From positions 1 to 64,000 of the forward strand of contig CANEGO010000001.1 of the NCBI GenBank assembly GCA_947427095.1: a stretch of DNA of 64,000 nucleotides, read 5' to 3'. Numbering within the stretch: position 1 is the stretch's first letter; every line of letters begins with the position of its first letter. A model generated the notes under the pieces. It was not told the DNA's origin. It ran no database searches and worked only from the letters and a program-made list of their open reading frames with translations. The translations under genes and the position numbers were made by a program. This DNA is from an uncultured Clostridium sp. (GTDB taxonomy: Bacteria > Bacillota_I > Bacilli_A > RF39 > UBA660). This document shows positions 18,197 through 26,697 of the stretch, piece after piece.

Positions 18197-19547
18197 CGTT
18201 TCCACCTCCCTCTTGTTCCTCGTTTTCACTTGGATTTTTTTCTTCTTCATCTGGAGGCTTATCCTCCATTTCATCTGGTTTTGTTTCTTGTTGTTTCTCA
18301 TCTTTAATTTTGACTTTTTGTTTTTGGTACTCGTTCATCAAATCAATGTCGATGTAGTTTAATGACATATAGTGTTTATCGCCATTTTTGATTTTGTCTT
18401 TGTCCTCCAGTTCTCGCACTTCATTGATAGAATAAATTCCTAGGTTTATCATTTTCTCGTAGTATGCTGCTCGATTGGTGCTATCTCCTCGAAGTAATGA
18501 ATTTAAGTTAAACTTAAAGTAATACTTCTTGTTTAGGATTTCATCTTCAGTGAATAACTGGTACTGGAGTTCTTGCTCCCAACTAATCAATAAAGGCGAC
18601 AAAGTATCTCGTACGAATTCTAACGATTGTTGTTCTATGTTCGAGAATGTGGCTCTTTCTAGGTCTGCTAACATATGTGGTGGTACATTAAAAATTCGAG
18701 CAATCTCCGCAATGGAGAATTTTTGCGTTTCTATGTACTGGGCATCACATTGTTTAATTCCTAGTGACTGGTAGTCAAGCCCTGCATCTAGTATTGCTAC
18801 TCGGTGTGCATTATCAATTCCATTATTGAACTTTTCCCACTCTTGTCTTATGACTTGTTTAGCTTCTGGGTTTAATGGTTGAGGAACTTTTAAAACTCCA
18901 CTACTCATTGTTCCGTTCGCATAAAATTTGCCAGTGAACTTTTGACCTGCGATTTGGATTCCGATTGTTTCTCTAGCTACATCTATTGGACTCTTACCCA
19001 CTATTCCATTTGTAGATAATCCCTTAATATGTAAAACACTCGTGTATGGCAAATTGACTACTTGCCCATTTACGAGTGTTGTTTGCACTAGGTATCGTTT
19101 TAGGTTTCCGTGTTGGTCTTTTTCCATTACTATTTTTGTAACGAGAGGATTTAAAATCCATAAGGCTTTTGGGTATCCGGTTTTACTCCATTCAATTTCG
19201 GCATAAGCATTTCCATAAAGTTGCCTATGTGCTTCCATGGTTTGCTTAAATTGAAACGGAGTCATGTATGGATTCGGTCTTGTTTCAATAAGTTTGGCTA
19301 TCGGATGATCGTGTATTCGTTTTTTCTTGCCTCGACTTTCCTGGTATAACTGGAGAGGGAGCATCGCTACATGATTTGATAAAATTCTGATACAAGCATA
19401 AACGGCAGCAATGTTCATGGCTGTGTCGGTAGTGACATTTTCGCCTGAATAAGTATCGTTTCCACCTATTAGGTTGATGAGCCATTTATTTGGTGCTTTC
19501 AAATCACTTGTATCTTCGTTTCGCTTTTCTAATTTTCTAAATAGCAT
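18171..19547 (-). CDS. HK97-family portal protein
   Basis: AVYACIRILSNHVAMLPLQLYQ; FNVPPHMLADLERATFSNIEQQSLEFV. Confidence 0.95.
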   Translation of the reverse strand: MLFRKLEKRNEDTSDLKAPNKWLINLIGGNDTYSGENVTTDTAMNIAAVYACIRILSNHVAMLPLQLYQESRGKKKRIHDHPIAKLIETRPNPYMTPFQFKQTMEAHRQLYGNAYAEIEWSKTGYPKALWILNPLVTKIVMEKDQHGNLKRYLVQTTLVNGQVVNLPYTSVLHIKGLSTNGIVGKSPIDVARETIGIQIAGQKFTGKFYANGTMSSGVLKVPQPLNPEAKQVIRQEWEKFNNGIDNAHRVAILDAGLDYQSLGIKQCDAQYIETQKFSIAEIARIFNVPPHMLADLERATFSNIEQQSLEFVRDTLSPLLISWEQELQYQLFTEDEILNKKYYFKFNLNSLLRGDSTNRAAYYEKMINLGIYSINEVRELEDKDKIKNGDKHYMSLNYIDIDLMNEYQKQKVKIKDEKQQETKPDEMEDKPPDEEEKNPSENEEQEGGGNDGEKDQGN

Positions 19548-19558
19548 TTAGTTCCACC

Positions 19559-19792
19559 TCATTTCAGTATTTTGGATAACACTCCACCAAGCCACACGAA
19601 TGCGAGACCTTGAACGAGCAATCCTACTTTGATGTCATATAAATATGCGGATATGACTATCGAAATAAGCCCAGACAGGATCAAGATATCTTCAATGTAG
19701 CTACACAAAAAAACGAACCTATCACGAGTTCGCTCACTTAATTTTTTATGGGACATCTTCGGTATCTCCTTTCTAAAATCCAAATCCTTCAC
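19559..19792 (-). CDS. small phage membrane protein
   Basis: 77 aa ORF with two TM segments between terminase and portal. Confidence 0.6.
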   Translation of the reverse strand: MKDLDFRKEIPKMSHKKLSERTRDRFVFLCSYIEDILILSGLISIVISAYLYDIKVGLLVQGLAFVWLGGVLSKILK

Positions 19793-21314
19793 TCATGATG
19801 TGCCTATTGATATCGACTATTCCGTTATCGATTCGTGCTAATGTGTGGCTAATTATCATTGCCGCTGCTGGGTCAATCCTGAACCTTGCCTTGCTCTTAT
19901 CGAGCATCTTGTTTTCATTGGCATCAGTCTTGGCGATGGCATTCGATACTGCCCATGTAAGAACTGGATTCATATTTGTAATAATTCGTTTTTGTAATAC
20001 TAATGCTTCTACATCCTTGGTTGGTTCTGACAAAGTAAGCATTCCTTGTCTTACCTCCACCATAACGAACCCATCATGCTCCATATCGGTCGCAAATTGC
20101 GTGGCATTGTAAGGATCGTAACCTATTTGAATAACTGGGTAGATTAGGTTTAAGTCGGCAATGTATTTTTTTATGTAGTCATAATCCACGACGTCGCCTT
20201 CTGTCGCTGTTATAAAGCCCTGTTTTATCCATAGGCTATATGGTACTCTATCTTGTTTTTCTCGCTCTAAAACTCGATTTTTGGGCATAAAACTGTGCGA
20301 AAGCATGACATATTCGCCCGTATCCAATTTAAACTCAGCATTTACGCTCGTTAGGTCGATTTTAGAGGACAAATCCACCCCTATGGTGCAAGGTCGGCCT
20401 CTTATCTTCTCGAAGTCGAATTCTCGGTCACTTGCTTTCCATTTTTTCATATCCATCCATGCTATCTCGCCATTTACCCATTGGTTTAGGTATAATCTTC
20501 GGAATGTCGCCTCGGCTGTTGGTATTTCCTTGGCTCGAACTGCTAGAGTTCGCATTTCTTCGATTTTTCTAAATACACCAAGTGCAGGGTTGGCGATGTA
20601 CCATGTTTTCTCATCATAAATGTCGGCATCTTCTGGTGCTTCGTAAATGACTGGATAGAAAGTTTTATCAGTAACTACACCATCAAGGATTTTCTTTGAG
20701 TATTCGTATAACTCGTAGCATATTGTTCCGATTTCGACACCTGCTGTCGTTATGCTTATGAATAATGGTTGTCTACGAGCACCTTGACTGGTTTTCATCA
20801 AGTCATAAAGTTTACGATTCTTCGCTGCATGAATTTCATCATAGATGACAATGTGAGCATTGAACCCGTCCTTTGTGTTTGTATCCGCTGATATTGCCTT
20901 ATAAAAAGAATTTGTTTCTAGTCTTACGATTTTCTTTTGCGATTCTAGTATCTTACATTTCTTGAATAAGGCTTTATTCATTCGTATCATGGCGGCTGCC
21001 GCATTGAATACCTTGGATGCTTGTTCTCGGTCGTTGGCACATGAGTAAATCTCTGCTCCATACTCATCATCCATGAATAGGAAGTACACGAGCATTGCTG
21101 CGATTAGTTCTGTCTTGCCATTTTTTCTTGGTAGGAAGATGAAGGCTTCACGATATTGCCTTGTTCCATCTTCATTAAGTGTTCCGATTAAATCTCTAAC
21201 GATTTTGTCTTGAAACTCCATGAGATTGAAAGGCTTTCTTGCGAATTCTCCTTGCGTGTGTTTTAGAAGTTTAATGAACTTGACTGCGGTGTTGGCTTTC
21301 TTTTCATCAAACAT
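19773..21314 (-). CDS. terminase large subunit
   Basis: FIFLPRKNGKTELIAAMLVYF Walker A region; IVIYDEIHAAKNRKLYD; GVDLSSKIDLTSV nuclease. Confidence 0.95.
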   Translation of the reverse strand: MFDEKKANTAVKFIKLLKHTQGEFARKPFNLMEFQDKIVRDLIGTLNEDGTRQYREAFIFLPRKNGKTELIAAMLVYFLFMDDEYGAEIYSCANDREQASKVFNAAAAMIRMNKALFKKCKILESQKKIVRLETNSFYKAISADTNTKDGFNAHIVIYDEIHAAKNRKLYDLMKTSQGARRQPLFISITTAGVEIGTICYELYEYSKKILDGVVTDKTFYPVIYEAPEDADIYDEKTWYIANPALGVFRKIEEMRTLAVRAKEIPTAEATFRRLYLNQWVNGEIAWMDMKKWKASDREFDFEKIRGRPCTIGVDLSSKIDLTSVNAEFKLDTGEYVMLSHSFMPKNRVLEREKQDRVPYSLWIKQGFITATEGDVVDYDYIKKYIADLNLIYPVIQIGYDPYNATQFATDMEHDGFVMVEVRQGMLTLSEPTKDVEALVLQKRIITNMNPVLTWAVSNAIAKTDANENKMLDKSKARFRIDPAAAMIISHTLARIDNGIVDINRHIMSEGFGF

Positions 21315-21315
21315 A

Positions 21316-21813
21316 CTAATCGTTCCCCTTTAGTAGTTCCTCCATCTCATCATCGAAGTCATCTCCTGGTAGTTGCATCCTACCTCGGCTAGATGGTGTT
21401 AGTCCGAATTCGGTCATAAACTCTTTGGCGAGTTTTAAGTAACGATGAGCGATAGAAACTTGGGGGATTTGTTGCACATAACCACTCGGAGTTTTGATGA
21501 TGGTACTTTGTGCCTTATCGATTTGTTGCTCGGCTTCTTTGTACCTACTCCAACATTTGCAATATGCCTCTAATGCCGAGGTGTCATTGACTTTTAAAAG
21601 TCCAAGGTCGGCAAGTATCGGTGCGACTCTATCCCACTCGGCATTGGCAATTGGATTATTCTTGATCCATTCAGGCGCTTCTAATAGTGATACATCTGTT
21701 ATTGCTGGTACACTATTTTCTAATTCTATTCGCTCGGTGATATCCCTTTTTCCTGGGTTACCATTCATTTGATGTACTACTGTTGGCGTTGGTTTTGGTC
21801 CTCGCGTTGACAC
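21316..21813 (-). CDS. terminase small subunit (P27-like)
   Basis: RGPKPTPTVVHQMNGNPGKR...EWDRVAPILADLGLL. Confidence 0.92.
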   Translation of the reverse strand: MSTRGPKPTPTVVHQMNGNPGKRDITERIELENSVPAITDVSLLEAPEWIKNNPIANAEWDRVAPILADLGLLKVNDTSALEAYCKCWSRYKEAEQQIDKAQSTIIKTPSGYVQQIPQVSIAHRYLKLAKEFMTEFGLTPSSRGRMQLPGDDFDDEMEELLKGND

Positions 21814-21825
21814 ATTGCATTCCTC

Positions 21826-23220
21826 CTAACTTGTCATAGTTTCTCCTCCTATTACTTCTTCGTAGGTGTATTCCTTACCATCACGAATAAGGCGAATGGT
21901 TTCAGAACTACCTTTGAATTGTAAATATCTCTTGACTATTACATCAACATACTTCTCATCTATCTCGATTGCGTAACACTTTCGCTCTAACTGCTCGGCG
22001 GCTATCAAGGTCGAACCTGAACCTCCGAACCCATCGAAGACGATGTCATCCTTTTTGCTCGAATTAACCATCAATTTGGCTACGAGTGTAATTGGTTTCA
22101 TGGTAGGATGTTCTTCGCTTCTTGTTGGTTTATCGTTGTAAATAACCGTACTATTTTCGTTATTACTATCGATTAACTTTTGGAAAAAGTCGACTAATTC
22201 GCTTTTGGACATTTTCTTTGGATTCATTTGCACGAAGTCATCGATGACCGTGTCCTTATCTCTATCTCCATACCACTTATGTCCTGCTCCTGGTTTCCAT
22301 CCATAAAGGATTGGCTCATGCCTCCAGTGATAGTCTTGCCTTCCCATGACTAAACTGTTCTTTACCCATATCAAACATTGCTTATAACAAAATCCGGCAT
22401 CCATGAATGATTTCCTAAAGTTGACCGCTTCCGTATCGGCATGGAACACATAAATAGGCGCACCACTTTTACAGGCTTCAAAAGTCCTAGTATAAAAAGC
22501 AACTAAAAAACGATGAAAACTTTCATCATCTTTAAAATTATCATTTTGAATTTTCTTTCCATCTGCTGATGAATAATCCACGTTGTATGGCGGATCCGTT
22601 ATCACGACATCTATTTGCTCGTTCTCTAGTAATCTGATATAAGTTTCTTTGATGGTCGAGTCGCCACAGATGACTTTATGGTTTCCAAGTTTCCATATAT
22701 CTCCTGGCTTGGAGAACGGAACTTTCGGAATGTTATTTTCTAGGTCGAAGTCATCTTCCTTTACTTCATTCTTAACAAACATCTTGGTATATTCTTCAAC
22801 ATCGAACCCTGTTAGTTCCATGACTCCAACTGTATTTAATTCATCGAGTAAGACTCCTAACTTTTCCATATCCCATTCGCCACTTATTTTGTTAAGTGCG
22901 ATATTGAGTGCCTTTTCATCTTCTTTGGATAAATCTAAAACTACACACTCGGCTTCTTCTGTTCCTAGGGCTTTCATGACTGTGGCTCTTTGGTGTCCAC
23001 CGATTATTGTTCCATCTTTGTTTATGATGATGGGATCTACATATCCAAAATGTAAAAGACTATTTTTGATTTTCTCGTATTCAGCATCTCCTGGTTGGAG
23101 ATTCTTTCTAGGATTATACTCGGCTGGTTTTAATTCCTCGATTCTTCGTTTTTCTATATTCACGATTTTTTCCTCCTTCAAAATTTGATACCCCCTTATG
23201 AAATACGCGATTTCATACAC
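21826..23220 (-). CDS. ParB-domain DNA methyltransferase (start probably GTG near 23163)
   Basis: RRIEELKPAEYNPRKN...HQRATVMKALG ParB-like; VVITDPPYNVDYSS and DIVFDGFGGSGSTLIAAEQ MTase motifs. Confidence 0.93.
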   Translation of the reverse strand: MYEIAYFIRGYQILKEEKIVNIEKRRIEELKPAEYNPRKNLQPGDAEYEKIKNSLLHFGYVDPIIINKDGTIIGGHQRATVMKALGTEEAECVVLDLSKEDEKALNIALNKISGEWDMEKLGVLLDELNTVGVMELTGFDVEEYTKMFVKNEVKEDDFDLENNIPKVPFSKPGDIWKLGNHKVICGDSTIKETYIRLLENEQIDVVITDPPYNVDYSSADGKKIQNDNFKDDESFHRFLVAFYTRTFEACKSGAPIYVFHADTEAVNFRKSFMDAGFCYKQCLIWVKNSLVMGRQDYHWRHEPILYGWKPGAGHKWYGDRDKDTVIDDFVQMNPKKMSKSELVDFFQKLIDSNNENSTVIYNDKPTRSEEHPTMKPITLVAKLMVNSSKKDDIVFDGFGGSGSTLIAAEQLERKCYAIEIDEKYVDVIVKRYLQFKGSSETIRLIRDGKEYTYEEVIGGETMTS

Positions 23221-23276
23221 GAAGTTGGGCGCCGTTCGTTAGAGAGCGTCGCTCTAGCTTTTCATGGGTGGGGGTG

Positions 23277-23630
23277 TTAGTGTTTGATTCCATTGTGGCA
23301 AGACTCACACAAACTCATGAGATTATCTAGGTCTAACCTTTTACTCCAGTCTTTCTTAACTGGGATGATGTGGTGTACCATGGTCGCTACAGAGAGTACG
23401 CCTTTTTGTCGACACAACACACAATGATATCCATCCCTTGCTAATGCCAAGGCTCGTATGGCCTCCCATTCTGGTGTCTTATAGAAGTCAGTATATATCT
23501 TGTCTGTACGTTCCCTATTATAGCGGGTGTAATACTCATCTTGGTGCTTGGTACAATACCTTTCCCTTGTAAGGCTCGTACAACCCGCCTTATTGCATAA
23601 ATGAATGGCTTTCATGGGCATTTGCTCCAC
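23277..23630 (-). CDS. HNH endonuclease
   Basis: CVLCRQKGVLSVATMVHHIIPVKKDWSKRLDLDNLMSLCESCHNGIKH. Confidence 0.93.
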   Translation of the reverse strand: MEQMPMKAIHLCNKAGCTSLTRERYCTKHQDEYYTRYNRERTDKIYTDFYKTPEWEAIRALALARDGYHCVLCRQKGVLSVATMVHHIIPVKKDWSKRLDLDNLMSLCESCHNGIKH

Positions 23631-23797
23631 CTCTATCCTAAACGCGTCACACAGGGCTTAAAAACGCCCAATTATCGCGTTATTATCTTTTTGTATTTTC
23701 TAAAAGTCCAATATCGCCTATTTTTGATAAATAAAAAGGGAATATTGCATCCCTTTCAATTTATCGAAATCTTAGGTCGAGGAGGACCAGAAATAAA

Positions 23798-23821
23798 GTG
23801 GTAATTCGTGCGAACTACCAC
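23798..23821. repeat. interrupted palindrome GTGGTA-A-TTCG-TG-CGAA-C-TACCAC next to a TATAAT
   Basis: read directly; candidate operator/leader hairpin. Confidence 0.6.
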
Positions 23822-23879
23822 AATACCATTATACTATATCTAGTTGCGAGTAAACTGCCCCATTTCTGCTACTTTTCTG

Positions 23880-24155
23880 CTACTTTTCAGCCCCTTGCCT
23901 ATTTTGTAGTTCTTTTTCCATTTCTCGCCTTATGTAACTTTCCTGTTTATGTAATTTTATTAATTCTTTCCGAATATTAGCTTCTTCTTCGCTTAAACTA
24001 TCAGGTCTTACCACAATTCCTTTGAATTGAGCGAATGCTTCGGTTTCGCCACATAAAGGGCATATTTGAGTATGGTTATCGGCTCTTGAAAGTGCAGGAT
24101 AACCATTATATTGCTTTTTACACTTTGGACATTTTCTCATCTTAATACATCTCAC
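23880..24155 (-). CDS. zinc-ribbon protein, unknown function
   Basis: CPKCKKQYNGYPALSRADNHTQICPLCGETEA two CxxC pairs. Confidence 0.8.
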   Translation of the reverse strand: MRCIKMRKCPKCKKQYNGYPALSRADNHTQICPLCGETEAFAQFKGIVVRPDSLSEEEANIRKELIKLHKQESYIRREMEKELQNRQGAEK

Positions 24156-24561
24156 TTTCTTCTAGGGCTTTCTCTAGAATTTTTTTATCAAATCCAAATC
24201 TTTCATATCCTTGGTCTAGGACATTGTAATAATTCGTTGGTGGTGTTGATTCTTTTTTAGTATTCATGATGTAAACCATGGCATCCACTTTCTGACCGTT
24301 GACTTTAATTTTTAACATCTCTTTTCTGTAAAATCTAGGGTATCCTTCATAAATGTCAAGACTTCGCTCATCGCTAGGTTTAATATCCCATATTAGGACA
24401 GGCACTTCATACCCATCGAATGGTTCTATCGATGCTGGTCCGTTAAATAATAACCTCCAATTTTTTAGTATGCTTGTTCCTACTATTGTGGCTGTAGGAC
24501 ATCTTCTAGCCATTTGTTCTTCGCTTAGGTTACTTCCGTAAGCAATGTAATATCTTTTCAT
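24142..24561 (-). CDS. gamma-glutamylcyclotransferase (AIG2-like) family protein
   Basis: YIAYGSNLSEEQMARRCPTATIVGTSILKNWRLLFNG...SLDIYEGYPRFYRKEML. Confidence 0.92.
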   Translation of the reverse strand: MKRYYIAYGSNLSEEQMARRCPTATIVGTSILKNWRLLFNGPASIEPFDGYEVPVLIWDIKPSDERSLDIYEGYPRFYRKEMLKIKVNGQKVDAMVYIMNTKKESTPPTNYYNVLDQGYERFGFDKKILEKALEESEMY

Positions 24562-24580
24562 TTTTTCTTTCCTCCTCTAT

Positions 24581-25546
24581 TTAGGCTATCGCTTTCTTTT
24601 TAGGTGGATAGCCGAACCTCCAAGCTGCCACTCCATTTAGGTGTTTGTATAAATGCTCTCGACAAGCCTTGTAGTCATCTCCGATTAAACCGATCCTATT
24701 TAGGTATGTTCTCATGGCGAATTTTTCATTCTCGGTTTGTGGCTTTCTTGATGATGCTCCACTTTGTGTTAAGGCTTGGTAGTTAAGTGCCAAGGCAAGG
24801 ACAATGTATGCTCTGATTTTTCCGGCGTGTAGCTCACTATTGAACCCTCGTAATTCTACTGTGTGATTTCCTGTAAAGTAACTATGCAAGTTTAGAAAAT
24901 GGTATCTACTTTCGTGGTAGTGATATTCAGAAAATCCACCATATCCTTCATACCATATTTTTTTGATGGCATCTTCGGTTTTTGGTCGCCTTCTTTTAAT
25001 TTTATCTACTAGGGTACTATCCATTTTTTTGCACCATCTCATTCTTTCAGGTTTAATTTGTAAGGCTTTGTATAGTAAGTCATTCTTACTTGCAATGATG
25101 TTGATAAAATTCTTTAGTGTTTTCGCATTGTGTGGTTCTCCATCCAAGTGAATGTGAATTCCACATTGTAATGCTGCTCCTGCGAATGCCCCTTCACTTC
25201 GTAAGTTTCTTACGATTGTTTGTAGTATCTCGATATCTTCTTTGTAAGTAAGTATTGGACTTACCAATTCTACGCTATATTCCCAGTTTGCACTTACTGT
25301 TCTGCCATTAGTTTTCTTTCTTGTTCGAATACTTCCATCTGACATGATAGTCCATTTTCTCCCGTCCTGTTGCTTTATGGTTCTCTTGTCATAACCAGCT
25401 CCTACATACTCTATTGTTCCGCCTATTGTTCTTGCGACCACCTCGGCTGCTTGTGATCGTGTAATACCAGTCATCTCGATTTCGATTCCAAATTGAGACT
25501 TTAACATTTCATCTTTCATTTCTATTCCTCCCCCCTGGTGACACAC
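24581..25546 (-). CDS. amidoligase-family protein (start probably near 25519)
   Basis: FGIEIEMTGITRSQAAEVVA...ELVSPILTYKEDIEIL...GIHIHLDGE...HTVELRGFNSELHAGKIRAYIVLALAL. Confidence 0.88.
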   Translation of the reverse strand: MCHQGGGIEMKDEMLKSQFGIEIEMTGITRSQAAEVVARTIGGTIEYVGAGYDKRTIKQQDGRKWTIMSDGSIRTRKKTNGRTVSANWEYSVELVSPILTYKEDIEILQTIVRNLRSEGAFAGAALQCGIHIHLDGEPHNAKTLKNFINIIASKNDLLYKALQIKPERMRWCKKMDSTLVDKIKRRRPKTEDAIKKIWYEGYGGFSEYHYHESRYHFLNLHSYFTGNHTVELRGFNSELHAGKIRAYIVLALALNYQALTQSGASSRKPQTENEKFAMRTYLNRIGLIGDDYKACREHLYKHLNGVAAWRFGYPPKKKAIA

Positions 25547-25599
25547 ACATTACCGCGTAAGCCACACATAGTCCAGCAAATAATCGAAGAAATTTGAAA

Positions 25600-26094
25600 T
25601 TATTTCATTATTTCTTCAAATAGGCTCGAAATATCCCTTTTTATGCCTTCATATTTCTTGCGAACCCCACTAGAAGTAATGTATTCGTGGTACTCGTTTC
25701 GGAATTTAGAATTGAATTGATGGGTTATTATGTTCCATTTTTTCTTCTCGAAATGCTTTTGCGTGAGAATGAAGTTTGATTCTTCATCTAACGATTCGAG
25801 GAGGATATCTACTATTTTGTTCTCATTCTCAAGTGATTTTATCTTGTCTTGGCTCTCCCTAATCCATCCACTTATTTTCTCTTTTTGATTTTCTACTCGT
25901 ATCATCATGGATTCTATTGGATTCAAATTGTTGCTTGTTTGTACACCTAGGTTCTCACATTTAGGCTGTGAGTATAAACTATCTATTTCACTCGCATCTT
26001 TCGTGAGAGTTTCTTCCCATTGATTGATTTTTAATTTCAGCATTCCAATGGTTGCTTCGTTTCGTTTATAACCATTTAACAATTTATCAATCAT
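25600..26094 (-). CDS. hypothetical phage protein, helical
   Basis: ORF 164 aa in operon. Confidence 0.65.
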   Translation of the reverse strand: MIDKLLNGYKRNEATIGMLKLKINQWEETLTKDASEIDSLYSQPKCENLGVQTSNNLNPIESMMIRVENQKEKISGWIRESQDKIKSLENENKIVDILLESLDEESNFILTQKHFEKKKWNIITHQFNSKFRNEYHEYITSSGVRKKYEGIKRDISSLFEEIMK

Positions 26095-26109
26095 TCTTGA
26101 TCCTCTCCC

Positions 26110-26445
26110 TTATTTTAATTCTTCGATTATTTTTACCACCTCATCAATGCTCGTAACTACTCCAGCTGTTACTCCTAGTTGAATAAATTTTCTAATTAGT
26201 GCCTTTTGGATTTCAGTTGGTTTGTTTCCTGGTTGTTTTACCTCAAGGCATAAAAAAAAGGACTTTCCATCCTTTCGCACTACTGCCATTACATCTGGTA
26301 GTCCTTTTACGGAATAAAGGCCTCCATGGTTCTTCCACGCGAAACCTTTCCAGGACTTACCCATTCTCGGTTTGTTGATGTAATCTAGTATCTTTTTTAC
26401 GATATCTCGCTCTAGCATTTTTCGCCTCCTTGTACACATTGTCAC
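26110..26445 (-). CDS. VRR-NUC domain nuclease
   Basis: WKNHGGLYSVKGLPDVMAVVRKDGKSFFLCLEVKQPGNKPTEIQKALIRKFIQLG. Confidence 0.9.
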   Translation of the reverse strand: MTMCTRRRKMLERDIVKKILDYINKPRMGKSWKGFAWKNHGGLYSVKGLPDVMAVVRKDGKSFFLCLEVKQPGNKPTEIQKALIRKFIQLGVTAGVVTSIDEVVKIIEELK

Positions 26446-26697
26446 TATTGTGCAGTTATTTTTTTGACTTGAAACACTCGCAAACCCTTATAAATAAAGG
26501 CTTTCAAGAGAAATTGAACGATTGAACGCACTTTTTTGAAAAATATATATGCTATATATAGTAATAATTATGTGAAAAAGTTATCTCCCCTATAATATAT
26601 ATTTTTTTTATAGTTCATAGTTCAATATATAATATATATACCCTTTTTTCCCTTTTATTTCCTAGGTTTTTATCTTGTACACTTCTTGAACGCAAAA

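Noticed and set aside
18196-18301. N-terminal extension of the prohead protease (MRNNKKQNQMKWRISLQMKKKK...)
   Set aside because: Overlaps the portal C-terminus in another frame; the ATG at 18196 gives the expected protease start.
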